DNA from: Nostoc linckia NIES-25
Lineage (GTDB): Bacteria > Cyanobacteriota > Cyanobacteriia > Cyanobacteriales > Nostocaceae
Assembly: GCF_002368035.1 (NCBI RefSeq)
Contig: NZ_AP018223.1
Span: forward strand, 753,016-817,015
Direction of reading: 5' to 3'
Length of the DNA stretch: 64,000 nt
A program made the translations under genes and the position numbers. The notes under the pieces are model-generated. The model was not told the origin of the DNA, searched no databases, and was given only the letters and a program-made list of their open reading frames with translations. Positions within the stretch are counted from its first letter, which is position 1. The number at the start of each line of letters is the position of its first letter. Positions 36,732 to 46,584 of the stretch are shown in pieces.

Positions 36732-38966
36732 TTAGTTTAGGAAATTGGGTGTACCATTACCACCATTCTTACCAACAGCAGGAATTTCCAATAGGCTATC
36801 TGTAGCTTTGCCAGTACCGTCGTCGGTAACCTTCGTAGAATTACCCGGATGTCCGTTGGGGATAAACAGTTGCGGGTGGTCAAAAGGTGCTTTCTCATAC
36901 CGAACTCGGTCATCAGTTAGTGCTTTCAAGAAGGCGACCAATTGCTGCTTTTCTTCTGGTGAGAGATTCAGGGGGGGAAGCGCTCCAAAGTCACCACCAC
37001 GATTGTAAAAATCGATCGCTTGTTCTAAAGTCGCCTGACCTCCATTGTGGAAGTAGGGAGCAGTGAGTTCCACGTTGCGAAGTCCAGGTGCTTTGAAAGC
37101 TCCGTCTGCAACCGCAGTTTCTGTAGGCTTCAAAGGTGGATTGAGAGTAGTCGGGTTTTCACCAAGGAGAACCTGAAATTTCCCTAACTGCGCCAATCGC
37201 GCCTCTGAGAGCGGATTACCTTGACCGTTACCAAATAAACCGTCATTACCACCCAAGCCGAGGTCATCTGTGTTAGGTCTAACACCAATCCTGAAGAAGC
37301 CATTATCTTCAGGGCTGTTTGGCGGGAACGGCGCACGTTTGATTCGTCCGTTTTTAGTCACGTTGCTTACTGAAGCAGCGGTGAATTCTGGCCCAATGTG
37401 ACAACCAATGCACAGAGCTTTCCCTTCAAACAGTGTTTTACCTAGTTGCTGCTGCTGGGTGAGGGCAGCGGTGTTGCCTTCTACGAAGCGATCGTAGGGG
37501 GTGTCATTGGAAATGAGTGTAGACTCGTACAACTGAACTGCTAGACCAAAGAATAGCGAGAAGTTGTACTCCATCAATGTGTACTCATTAGTTTCCAAGG
37601 AGCGATCGGGCTTTTTGACAAAAGTGCGTCTCCCTTCGGCATCAACTTGGATTAGTTTATTAGACTTCCACCACTCTGACTTAAAGGCATCTTGAATCAT
37701 GGCATCGTAGGTTTTATCTTTAAGTCCGGTTTTAGGCCATCTACTATCTGCACCTAAAACGCTATCTTGTGGGTGCACAAGCTGTTTACCTAGCGGCCTC
37801 AGAGGGAATAACTTTTTCGCAAGTTTTCGGGGGAGTTTTTTACCTTTAACACCGTTGGTTCGCCCAAACTTGTCACCAATCTCTTGAAAAGTCCGACCAT
37901 CAGCAGACACCTCAAAGGAACTCAGTGGCGGGCCGACGGCTTGGGAAGCCAAAGACGCATTATTCAGGCTGACTTTGACAAAGTTGAGCTGGTTTGGAGT
38001 TTCTGCTTTGACAACAGAAGCGTTAGGGTCTCTCAAACCGAAAGGATTCACGCCATTAAAGATGTTCTGCGCTCTTCCGTCCCAGAAGTTGCGAAAGTTA
38101 AATACTGCATTAATTACGCTTGGGGTGTTACGAGACTGGACGCGGCGCACATTTATGCCTCCCACGTTAAACACGGGATCTGGCTCAGTTTTTACTTGGT
38201 CTTCCGCATTACCAGGTACGACATCAACAAACTTAGTATTGGTAACCCCCTGGGAGGAACTGACATCGTTGCGATCGGATATGACGCTGTTAGGATCGTT
38301 GGGGTTTGCTAGTTTGTGGAAGGGAAAATCTTCTGGCTTGAGTTGATAGTTTGGTAGTCCTCCTATATCAAAAACTGTATCCGGGTTCTGTGTACCATCA
38401 GCGTTAACCCGCAACAGTCCAGGAGCTATCTGATTTTTGGATCTATTGTCGGCTCCAGCATGGAAGTGACAAGTCGCACAGGAGGTCACGCCGTCGCTAC
38501 CCACTTGCATATCCCAAAAAAGAGCTTTGCCTAATTTGATGGCGGCTGCTTTGTCTTTTACGAACTCTGCAAGATTATCTGGTTCTGGAACAGGCACACC
38601 TTTGAGCGAAGGTGATGATGGGGTAATCTGCGCTGAGACGCTATTTCCAGCTATTACTGCCACCATAATCATGACAGCAATTACTATAGTTTTGGAAAAT
38701 CTGGATCTCAGAGGATTAAACTTACCAGATCTATATCTTTGCCTTTGGGGTTTGATGTCAACAGGTAATTTGGATGATGGCGTTGCTCTAGAAAATGTAT
38801 TAAGGTCATAAGGCAGCAATTTTGGCTGATTAGCTAAGCCTGGGACTGCTTGCTTAGTTTTGCCGGCCAGAAATTTGAGCGAAAATCGACCTTTTGAATT
38901 GAATAGAAAATAAATTGGTAAGCTAGCCAAAACTAGCACCAATACTATTACGGGTATAGTCCCCAT
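36732..38966 (-). CDS. Di-haem cytochrome c peroxidase/MauG family protein
   Basis: The 744-residue protein carries two c-type haem motifs: CATCH near residues 163-167 and CIGCH near 518. The family reduces hydrogen peroxide or oxidises other substrates in the periplasm or lumen. Around the second haem, FTAASVSNV and later LRNVELTAPYFHNGGQATLEQAIDFYNRGG match the conserved C-terminal half. The N-terminus is unusual: a membrane helix (~3-22), a ~70-residue basic linker, then a second hydrophobic segment TIVIAVMIMVAVIAGNSVSAQ that looks like a signal peptide. The true start might be an internal codon nearer residue 80. The sequence between the haems is longer than in classical CcpA enzymes. Confidence 0.85.
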   Translation of the reverse strand: MGTIPVIVLVLVLASLPIYFLFNSKGRFSLKFLAGKTKQAVPGLANQPKLLPYDLNTFSRATPSSKLPVDIKPQRQRYRSGKFNPLRSRFSKTIVIAVMIMVAVIAGNSVSAQITPSSPSLKGVPVPEPDNLAEFVKDKAAAIKLGKALFWDMQVGSDGVTSCATCHFHAGADNRSKNQIAPGLLRVNADGTQNPDTVFDIGGLPNYQLKPEDFPFHKLANPNDPNSVISDRNDVSSSQGVTNTKFVDVVPGNAEDQVKTEPDPVFNVGGINVRRVQSRNTPSVINAVFNFRNFWDGRAQNIFNGVNPFGLRDPNASVVKAETPNQLNFVKVSLNNASLASQAVGPPLSSFEVSADGRTFQEIGDKFGRTNGVKGKKLPRKLAKKLFPLRPLGKQLVHPQDSVLGADSRWPKTGLKDKTYDAMIQDAFKSEWWKSNKLIQVDAEGRRTFVKKPDRSLETNEYTLMEYNFSLFFGLAVQLYESTLISNDTPYDRFVEGNTAALTQQQQLGKTLFEGKALCIGCHIGPEFTAASVSNVTKNGRIKRAPFPPNSPEDNGFFRIGVRPNTDDLGLGGNDGLFGNGQGNPLSEARLAQLGKFQVLLGENPTTLNPPLKPTETAVADGAFKAPGLRNVELTAPYFHNGGQATLEQAIDFYNRGGDFGALPPLNLSPEEKQQLVAFLKALTDDRVRYEKAPFDHPQLFIPNGHPGNSTKVTDDGTGKATDSLLEIPAVGKNGGNGTPNFLN

Positions 38967-39236
38967 AGTTGTTGGTTATAAATTAAGACTGAAAAAAATT
39001 ATACATTGGCTAAAAAGCGTGAAATTTATTGTTTAGGTGAAATAATTACTAATTTTATGTAAACAAAAAACTCTTGAAGGCATAGCTCAGTTAAGCAAAC
39101 TCAGCAATTTTTGTTTACACTTTTTTATATAAAATAGCGCTTATCATGCTTAGCTAGCAAGAGTTTGATAAAATTTAGATATCTGAATATATATGTTGAA
39201 GTTGATTATTAGCCATAGTTTGCATAGCATATTTAA

Positions 39237-40160
39237 ATGTCACTACATAAAAGTTCTGGTCGCTGGCGCTTAGGGCTAGCGTTATCATTGTTGACAGTCT
39301 TATTGTGGGGAATTTTACCAATTGCTCTTTCGGTAACTCTGCAAGTATTGGATGTGTATACAGTTATTTGGTTTCGTTTCCTAGCATCATTTGTACTGCT
39401 TTTTATCTATTTATTCATAAGTGATAAATTACCAAAGCTGGAACAATTGCCTTCTGGTTCTGGGAAATTATTAGCGATCGCTACACTCTTTTTACCGATT
39501 AATTACTTCTTATTCATGCAAGGTTTAGCGTTAACATCACCCGCTAATGCTGAAGTTTTGATTCAATTAGCTACTCTTTTATTAGGTTTGGGCGGTTTAA
39601 TAATTTTTCACGAACGTTATCGGTTGTATCAATGGATTGGTGTCAGCGTACTGACTTGCGGTTACTTTTTATTTTTCCGGGAACAGCTAACGAATTTAAT
39701 TACAGCGCATAATACTTATATACTAGGTAGCATTTGGATTGTGCTAGGAGCAGCAGCATGGGCTATTTATGCTTTGGCACAAAAGCAATTATTACAATCT
39801 TTATCTTCCGCTAGCATCATGCTTATTATTTACGGAGGCTGTGCTTTATTATTCACTCCTCTAGCTAAGATAAAATCAATTTTTACACTTGATGCTTTGC
39901 ACTCAGGAATGTTGATTTTTTGTGCTTTGAATACTCTAATTGCTTACGGAGCTTTTGCGGAGTCATTAGAACATTGGGAAGCATCACGAGTCAGTGCAGT
40001 ATTAGCTTTAGCTCCTATTGTGACATTAATATCAGTTGCCATTGTATCAGCGATCGCACCTGGTTTAATTCCACCAGAACGCTTCACTTTTCTAGGAATA
40101 TTAGGAGCAGGTTTAGTAGTGGCAGGTTCAGTGGCGATCGCCTTGGGGAAAAGTGATTGA
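39237..40160 (+). CDS. EamA/DMT-superfamily transporter
   Basis: The 307-residue inner-membrane protein has about ten transmembrane helices arranged as two EamA repeats. The first is ~15-150 (TVLLWGILPIALS, NYFLFMQGLALTSPANAEVLIQLATLLLGLGG) and the second ~165-300 (AWAIYALAQKQLLQ, LNTLIAYGAFAESLEHWEASRVSAVLALAPIVTL). The family exports metabolites or amino acids. The substrate is not predictable. The gene is single and divergent from the peroxidase gene. Confidence 0.85.
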   Translation: MSLHKSSGRWRLGLALSLLTVLLWGILPIALSVTLQVLDVYTVIWFRFLASFVLLFIYLFISDKLPKLEQLPSGSGKLLAIATLFLPINYFLFMQGLALTSPANAEVLIQLATLLLGLGGLIIFHERYRLYQWIGVSVLTCGYFLFFREQLTNLITAHNTYILGSIWIVLGAAAWAIYALAQKQLLQSLSSASIMLIIYGGCALLFTPLAKIKSIFTLDALHSGMLIFCALNTLIAYGAFAESLEHWEASRVSAVLALAPIVTLISVAIVSAIAPGLIPPERFTFLGILGAGLVVAGSVAIALGKSD

Positions 40161-41053
40161 AGAAATCAGAAATCAGGAATCAGAAGTCAGGAGTCAGAAT
40201 TCAGAATGTAAAAAAATCAACAGTGAAATTGCTGTGTGTTAATGGTAATAATAAATGAATTCAGGTGAATACTAATTTTACTGAGAATAATTTTAATAAT
40301 TAGTAGAAATTATTTTCCAAATGTTTAGTGTTTTTTTAACCTAGTAAAGTTGTCGCACATTCAAAGTTACAACCTAGATACTGAGGCAGCATATTTTTTC
40401 CTTTGTTATGATTTTCTCGTGAAGGCGAACTACTGAAGTCATCCTTCTGTAAAATCGATACTTTTCCCACAAGTTTGACTCTGTAGCAATCTAATTTGTT
40501 CAATTGATAGCCAACAAAAAAATGTTTGAAGAAGAATTCAGAAGGTAGAATCGAACGTTGATGGTTGACGGTTCACTGTTGACTGTTGATATGCGTTAGA
40601 GCAATTCTCTGCAACAATGCGCTTAATGATTACCCCCCGCCTTCGGCGTCCCCCCTTGGTAAGGGGGGACTACAGGGGGGTAGGATTAAGCTCAACTTCA
40701 CAGAAAATTGGTATTAGAGCAATCCTAGCGGGTTCCGATTGGACTGTGAACCAAGAATTTCCCGGCTTCTAGGCGTGAAGAGTGTGAATATCAAATCTAT
40801 GATTTTGTAGGGTTTATAGCAAGGGATTGGGGACTGGTGACTGGGCGAAAAGTCTTTTTGTGTCTAAGTTTTATCATCTGTTGCTGTAAAACCCATTTAT
40901 TCAGATGCTGGCGGACTTGCTAATGCTGTGCTATCTGCAATTGATACACAAATCATAATAAATTCTGAATTCTGAATTCTTTTGTAAACCAAGCAGGGCG
41001 CCCGAAAAACTACCAAAGCCAACACATCAAAATCAGACCACCGAAGCAATTGA
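40161..41053. other. Repeat-rich intergenic region
   Basis: About 890 bp without a credible gene. It holds ATCAGAA-type heptamers (40165-40208), GTTGACGGTT-type repeats near 40558-40595, a C/G-rich inverted element (40631-40682, inner perfect stem GTCCCCCCTT/AAGGGGGGAC), and a GGGGACTGG repeat near 40828. A 92-residue minus-strand frame at 40897-41175 overlaps the hydrolase start and is not credible. Confidence 0.6.
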
Positions 41054-41056
41054 GTG

Positions 41057-42772
41057 ATGAATAGTTTGTTTGGTAATTGGGCCAGCACCCTGAGAAAAAA
41101 TTCCCTATTGCTGGTTCTTTCAATGGTGCTGCCAACGTTTGGAATTAGTAATTCCGTTTCGGCAGCAGAACGCATTTATGCATCTTATTCAGCTCTAGAG
41201 CTTTCGATTTCTGTGACAGCTTTAGAAAACTACGCCAAAACAGGTGCAATTGACGATGATTTAGCAGCGTATCAACAATATTTACCTGTTGAAAAGCTTG
41301 AACAATTACGACGGATTTTACTCAATCGCGTGAAAGTTAGTCCGGAAGTAGTTTCACAACTTTTGTACACATCCCAAGGAGAATTCTTGCTGCATCGGTT
41401 GGCGGAAGTGATTAAAACAAAATCTCCTCAGCCAGAATTAGAATTTAGTGCTTTGCGTTCAGCACTCATTTCAGCCTCTGCTGAATCAGGAGGCTTAACA
41501 CTTTTAAATGTGTTACGTAAATATCCTAGCAACAGCATTCATCTTGATGTAGCGCAGACTTTTCAAATAGCTACGGAATTGGACAAACTTGTCAATCAAA
41601 CCCATCGAGCGATCGCGGCAGTTTCTCAAAGGTCAAATATCGAAGCTGCTAGCATCCAAAAACCAAATATATCACAATTACCTAACTTAGAAATTCCGGG
41701 AAAGTTTAAGTCACAAAAATATACGTTAAAGTTGTTTGATTCAAAGCGCGATCGGCTTCTATTAACTGATGTTTACATTCCCCAAATTACAACTCGCGCA
41801 CCTGTAATTGTGATTTCTCACGGCTTGGGTTTAGACAGCAGCAATTTTCAATATTTAGCTTCTCATTTAGCTTCTTATGGATTTGCTGTAGCTGTTCCCA
41901 ATCATCCTGCTAGCGATACTAAAAAAGTGCGTTTGCTGTTGAATAAACACGCCAATGATTTAGCACAACCGAGTGAATTTAAAGACCGACCTTTAGATGT
42001 TACATATATATTGAATCAATTGGAAAAAGCTAACCAATCTGATTCGCGGTTTAAAAATCGGTTAAATGTGCAAAACGTTGGCGTATTTGGTCAATCTTTG
42101 GGAGGCTACACAGCTTTGGCCTTGGCAGGCGCTAAAATCAACTTTGAGCAGTTAAAACAGGACTGTCAACTAACAGGACTGAAAAAAACCTGGAATATGT
42201 CTTTACTGCTCCAGTGTCGTGCTTTGGAATTGAATATTACTAATTCTGGCAAAGATTATAACCTGCGGGATGAGAGAGTTAAAGCAGCGATCGCAGTTAA
42301 TCCAATTACTAGTTCTATTTTCGGTCAAGCTGGCTTAAATCAAATCAAAACTCCAGTGATGATTGTCAGCAGTAGCGATGACACAGTTGCACCGGCTTTA
42401 TACGAGCAAATTCTACCTTTCTCGTGGCTGGCAAATCCACAAAAGTATCTTGTCATGCTTGCAGGTGCCACCCACTTTTCCATCATTGGTAACGCTAATC
42501 CAACAAATCAACAATTATCATTACCTGCTGAAATGATTGGCGATGCTTCCCAAGCGCGTCGTTACATGAATGCTTTAAGTTTGCCTTTCTTCCAAAGTTA
42601 TGTTGCAGGAAAGTCACAATACGTTTGTTATCTCAATGCTAGCTACACTCAAAGCATTTCTAGTAAGTCTCTTGGTTTGAGCCTCGTTAAGTCACTGAAT
42701 CCAATTGAATTAGCACAAATGCTGGAGATTCAAGGAGGTAATTCTTTAAAAAAAAAGTTCCTAACACCATAG
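41057..42772 (+). CDS. DUF1400-alpha/beta hydrolase, exported
   Basis: The 571-residue protein has a signal peptide (NSLLLVLSMVLPTFGISNSV, cleavage near VSAAE). A helical DUF1400 domain (~40-185), found almost only in cyanobacteria, precedes an alpha/beta hydrolase domain (~220-540). The nucleophile elbow is FGQSLGGYTA (Ser near 346), the acid is likely in SSSDDTVAPA, and the His is in GATHFSI. An oxyanion-type VISHGLGLD lies before it. Relatives are dienelactone-hydrolase or PAF-acetylhydrolase-like lipases and esterases. The substrate is unknown. An adjacent GTG at 41054 is an equally possible start. A strong hairpin lies 90 bp downstream, before the CRISPR array. Confidence 0.85.
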   Translation: MNSLFGNWASTLRKNSLLLVLSMVLPTFGISNSVSAAERIYASYSALELSISVTALENYAKTGAIDDDLAAYQQYLPVEKLEQLRRILLNRVKVSPEVVSQLLYTSQGEFLLHRLAEVIKTKSPQPELEFSALRSALISASAESGGLTLLNVLRKYPSNSIHLDVAQTFQIATELDKLVNQTHRAIAAVSQRSNIEAASIQKPNISQLPNLEIPGKFKSQKYTLKLFDSKRDRLLLTDVYIPQITTRAPVIVISHGLGLDSSNFQYLASHLASYGFAVAVPNHPASDTKKVRLLLNKHANDLAQPSEFKDRPLDVTYILNQLEKANQSDSRFKNRLNVQNVGVFGQSLGGYTALALAGAKINFEQLKQDCQLTGLKKTWNMSLLLQCRALELNITNSGKDYNLRDERVKAAIAVNPITSSIFGQAGLNQIKTPVMIVSSSDDTVAPALYEQILPFSWLANPQKYLVMLAGATHFSIIGNANPTNQQLSLPAEMIGDASQARRYMNALSLPFFQSYVAGKSQYVCYLNASYTQSISSKSLGLSLVKSLNPIELAQMLEIQGGNSLKKKFLTP

Positions 42773-42861
42773 TCAGCTTCGGATTTTGGATGCTGGATAT
42801 TGGTGTTTCACTATTGAATGTGATGATTTTTAGTTGATTTATAGCAATTCTATACGTGTCC

Positions 42862-42894
42862 AGATCCCCGACTTCTTTGAGAAGTCGGGGATCT
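42862..42894. terminator. Strong hairpin between hydrolase gene and CRISPR array
   Basis: The perfect 15-bp inverted repeat AGATCCCCGACTTCT and its complement are separated by TTG, followed by AAATTTT. It can end transcription from the hydrolase gene (rightward) and read-out from the array (leftward). Confidence 0.7.
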
Positions 42895-42973
42895 AAATTT
42901 TAATGAATAGACCTCTAAAGAGTAGATGAAATTTAAATTCCAAAATTTCCATATTAGAATTACAAAAAAATAT

Positions 42974-45973
42974 GTTTCAATCCCTAATAGGGATTAAGTG
43001 AAATTTCAACCTTACCCCCCAATCCTCGAATACATGAATGAATTTGGTTTCAATCCCTAATAGGGATTAAGTGAAATTTCAACTGCAGCGATAAGTTTCT
43101 ATATTGTTGTCGTAGTTGTTTCAATCCCTAATAGGGATTAAGTGAAATTTCAACTAAAAAATATAGTTCTACCTCACCACAAACAACAAGTTTCAATCCC
43201 TAATAGGGATTAAGTGAAATTTCAACTTTTAAGTGCATCAATTCCAGTAGGGATTTTATTGTTTCAATCCCTAATAGGGATTAAGTGAAATTTCAACAAA
43301 ACACTTTATTATTTACAGGTTCATCCAGTCTGTTTCAATCCCTAATAGGGATTAAGTGAAATTTCAACTTCAACTCTGGGGTAACAGAGCTACGTTAACC
43401 CGTAAGCCGCCGTTTCAATCCCTAATAGGGATTAAGTGAAATTTCAACATTGAATTCCTTCTTCTGCCATGCTCTCTCATTATGTTTCAATCCCTAATAG
43501 GGATTAAGTGAAATTTCAACCTGCCATAGAACTTGCCCCAGCGGCTCCACTAGAAGGTTTCAATCCCTAATAGGGATTAAGTGAAATTTCAACATCATTT
43601 GCCCGCCAAGCGAAATAGCCATTATAAAATTAACTGTTTCAATCCCTAATAGGGATTAAGTGAAATTTCAACGTGGGGTGGGATTCCCCACAGAAACAGA
43701 AAAAGAAGTTTCAATCCCTAATAGGGATTAAGTGAAATTTCAACTAAATATCTAATGGTTAAAGGTCTTGAAGCTGATGTTTCAATCCCTAATAGGGATT
43801 AAGTGAAATTTCAACCTGCCCATTGCCCCTTGGCGGCGTGAGGGTCTAAGTTTCAATCCCTAATAGGGATTAAGTGAAATTTCAACATCTGTCCCCGGCA
43901 GCAGTAATTTTTTTAGAAAGTTTCAATCCCTAATAGGGATTAAGTGAAATTTCAACCCTACATCAAAGAACGCAACAGCAATGTTTATTTGTTTCAATCC
44001 CTAATAGGGATTAAGTGAAATTTCAACAGCGCTGGCAGGCCTCGCAAGTCTGGGAACTGTGGGGAGTTTGTTTCAATCCCTAATAGGGATTAAGTGAAAT
44101 TTCAACTCTCTTTCTGCCTCTACGAGTAATTTCTCGTTGTTAATGTTTCAATCCCTAATAGGGATTAAGTGAAATTTCAACACAATGCTCATAGCTTAGC
44201 CCCCCTTGGGGTTGGCGTTTCAATCCCTAATAGGGATTAAGTGAAATTTCAACGGCTGGATTAGCACTAGCCCTTCACCCACCCACACGTTTCAATCCCT
44301 AATAGGGATTAAGTGAAATTTCAACATCACCCAGATGAATTTTCATCTCTGGATCGTTAGTTTCAATCCCTAATAGGGATTAAGTGAAATTTCAACGCAA
44401 CCTTAGTTACCTGTCAACTTCGGATAACTGTTTCAATCCCTAATAGGGATTAAGTGAAATTTCAACGCCTGTGAGATACTGGAGGTATCACCAGAGCTAG
44501 CGTTTCAATCCCTAATAGGGATTAAGTGAAATTTCAACAACCCACCCCCTGCACAGTTTTGGATTTTACAATCTTTGTTTCAATCCCTAATAGGGATTAA
44601 GTGAAATTTCAACTGGTAACCATCACCATGATCTATGCGTATCATCTGTTTCAATCCCTAATAGGGATTAAGTGAAATTTCAACTGGTCTTCTAGTCCAC
44701 ACTCGCCAGCCGATCCACGTTTCAATCCCTAATAGGGATTAAGTGAAATTTCAACAATCCGCAATCAAAATCATCCGCTTCGCTCTCTAGTTTCAATCCC
44801 TAATAGGGATTAAGTGAAATTTCAACCAGCATAAAAACTACCATAATACCCAGGAGAAACGTTTCAATCCCTAATAGGGATTAAGTGAAATTTCAACAAA
44901 AGCCGAAAGCAGCAACAAGAAGCCCAATAAGTTTCAATCCCTAATAGGGATTAAGTGAAATTTCAACGAATTTGCCCAAGATTCGCCGATTTGGCAAATC
45001 CCGTTTCAATCCCTAATAGGGATTAAGTGAAATTTCAACCATAAGCTTGCACTGTATTGGTGTAGGGATTGTAGTTTCAATCCCTAATAGGGATTAAGTG
45101 AAATTTCAACTGCAGTGTTATGAATGAAATTGAAGAATAGCCAGTTTCAATCCCTAATAGGGATTAAGTGAAATTTCAACAGCGGATTTAAAAGCAAGGG
45201 AGGAAGCCCTTGCTGTTTCAATCCCTAATAGGGATTAAGTGAAATTTCAACGAGGCAATCGCTATTTACACAGTTTTTAACTACTTGTTTCAATCCCTAA
45301 TAGGGATTAAGTGAAATTTCAACCATCCGCATCCAATCCCCCCATTAATCTTGGAATCGTTTCAATCCCTAATAGGGATTAAGTGAAATTTCAACGGGGC
45401 AAACGTGTCGGTGCGATCGTAGGTAGCAGATTGGGTTTCAATCCCTAATAGGGATTAAGTGAAATTTCAACCAACACAGGAATTAAGAAAAGGTGCTATT
45501 GAATTATAAGTTTCAATCCCTAATAGGGATTAAGTGAAATTTCAACTATTGTTTTGTTTTGCCATTTGAGCGGTTAATAAGTTTCAATCCCTAATAGGGA
45601 TTAAGTGAAATTTCAACTAGTAAAATAGTACGAACTACAAAAAAATCAAGAAGTTTCAATCCCTAATAGGGATTAAGTGAAATTTCAACAATAGTTTTAG
45701 TAGGAGAAATCCATTTAGCCGGACGTTTCAATCCCTAATAGGGATTAAGTGAAATTTCAACTTTGGCTATGGAGGCAAGAGCAACTGGCACATGTGTTTC
45801 AATCCCTAATAGGGATTAAGTGAAATTTCAACTATATTTGTGTCAAAATCTGCATTGTAAATTACGTTTCAATCCCTAATAGGGATTAAGTGAAATTTCA
45901 ACTTTGGCGTTTCCAATTGGCCCTATGGCAGTTATTGTTTCAATCCCTAATAGGGATTAAGTGAAATTTCAAC
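42974..45973 (-). CRISPR. Type I-D CRISPR array: 42 repeats, 41 spacers
   Basis: I located 42 copies of a 37-bp repeat, all identical by eye, starting GTTTCAATCCC and ending GAAATTTCAAC on the plus strand. The reverse complement ends ATTGAAAC, the usual 3' handle, so the array is read on the minus strand from the cas2 side. The repeat core AATCCC-TATTA-GGGATT forms the hairpin cut by Cas6. The 41 spacers are 33-43 bp, mostly 33-36; long ones are 43369-43411 (43), 43594-43635 (42) and 44028-44069 (42). The leader-distal repeat shows no decay. No spacer matches another part of the window by eye. Confidence 0.97.
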
Positions 45974-46184
45974 TGCGGTAGCCTGAAACACAGTTTGTAT
46001 AGGGTTTTCAAGGTTCGGTAGCGCGGACGAGATAATCATAGCATCTACGATTGAGATTGAGTTTTAGGAAAATAGCTAGAACGTAGGCTGTGTAAGGTGC
46101 GCGGGTACTTTCTTAGCTATTTTTTCCAAAACTCTTGCAGCAGGAGGGTTTCAAGGTTACTTGCTGCAATTTCGTTTTGAACAC
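45974..46184 (-). promoter_or_regulatory. CRISPR leader between cas2 and array
   Basis: The 211-bp non-coding, minus-strand leader runs from the end of cas2 to the first repeat. It has two near-identical AACCTTGAAAACCCT boxes (minus strand, at 46001-46015 and 46145-46158). It also has a long near-perfect inverted repeat around TAGCT (46061-46077 with 46115-46132) and a hairpin TTGCAGCA/TGCTGCAA (46135-46169). A possible -10 TATGAT lies at 46035-46040 on the minus strand. The promoter call is an inference. Confidence 0.6.
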
Positions 46185-46472
46185 CTACCCATCCGCGCAT
46201 TCGGCAAAGAAAATAGAGTCATCACGAATTTTTTCCCCACCAATACGTTCTACTTTACCTAGACAGCAAGCACACAAAAAGTAAAATAGGATACTATCGG
46301 TTTCAGGCTTGATTAACTTGTTCAAGCGCGATCGCAATTTTGCATACTGAGTATCGGTCAGGTAGCATTCAAATACACTGTACTGTACCCACTGTCCATA
46401 GGACTTGAGAATTTTGTGAATTTTTGTGCGGCGTTTATCTTCTGAAATATCATAAGACACAACAACATTCAT
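46185..46472 (-). CDS. cas2: CRISPR-associated protein Cas2
   Basis: The 95-residue protein, with Cas1, forms the spacer-integration complex. The ferredoxin-like fold shows strand VVVSYDIS with the conserved Asp near residue 8, DKRRTKIHKILKSYGQWVQYSVFEC, and SILFYFLCACC followed by RIGGEKIRDDSIFF. It ends the cas operon. The last residues ECADG extend slightly past the usual end. The gene is 112 bp downstream of cas1, and the gap contains an inverted-repeat element. Confidence 0.95.
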   Translation of the reverse strand: MNVVVSYDISEDKRRTKIHKILKSYGQWVQYSVFECYLTDTQYAKLRSRLNKLIKPETDSILFYFLCACCLGKVERIGGEKIRDDSIFFAECADG

Positions 46473-46511
46473 TGCTAGTTTTTTTCTCCACTTTCTACAC
46501 TAATGAATATT

Positions 46512-46570
46512 GTAGAGACGCGTAGACGCTCGAAGAGCGGCTTCTCGTAAGAGTATAATCGCGTCTCTAC
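46512..46570. repeat. GTAGAGACGCG inverted-repeat element in the cas2-cas1 gap
   Basis: The 11-bp ends GTAGAGACGCG (46512-46522) and CGCGTCTCTAC (46560-46570) are perfect inverted repeats around a short GC-rich centre. The element fills most of the gap between cas1 and cas2. Confidence 0.8.
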
Positions 46571-46584
46571 TAATAACTAAATTC

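Noticed and set aside
40897..41175. 92-residue minus-strand frame before the DUF1400 hydrolase
   Set aside because: It overlaps the hydrolase signal-peptide region on the opposite strand and resembles no family.
42974..45973. Self-targeting spacers against the rest of the window
   Set aside because: Reading the spacers against the window by eye gave no match. A real search would be needed to exclude partial ones.
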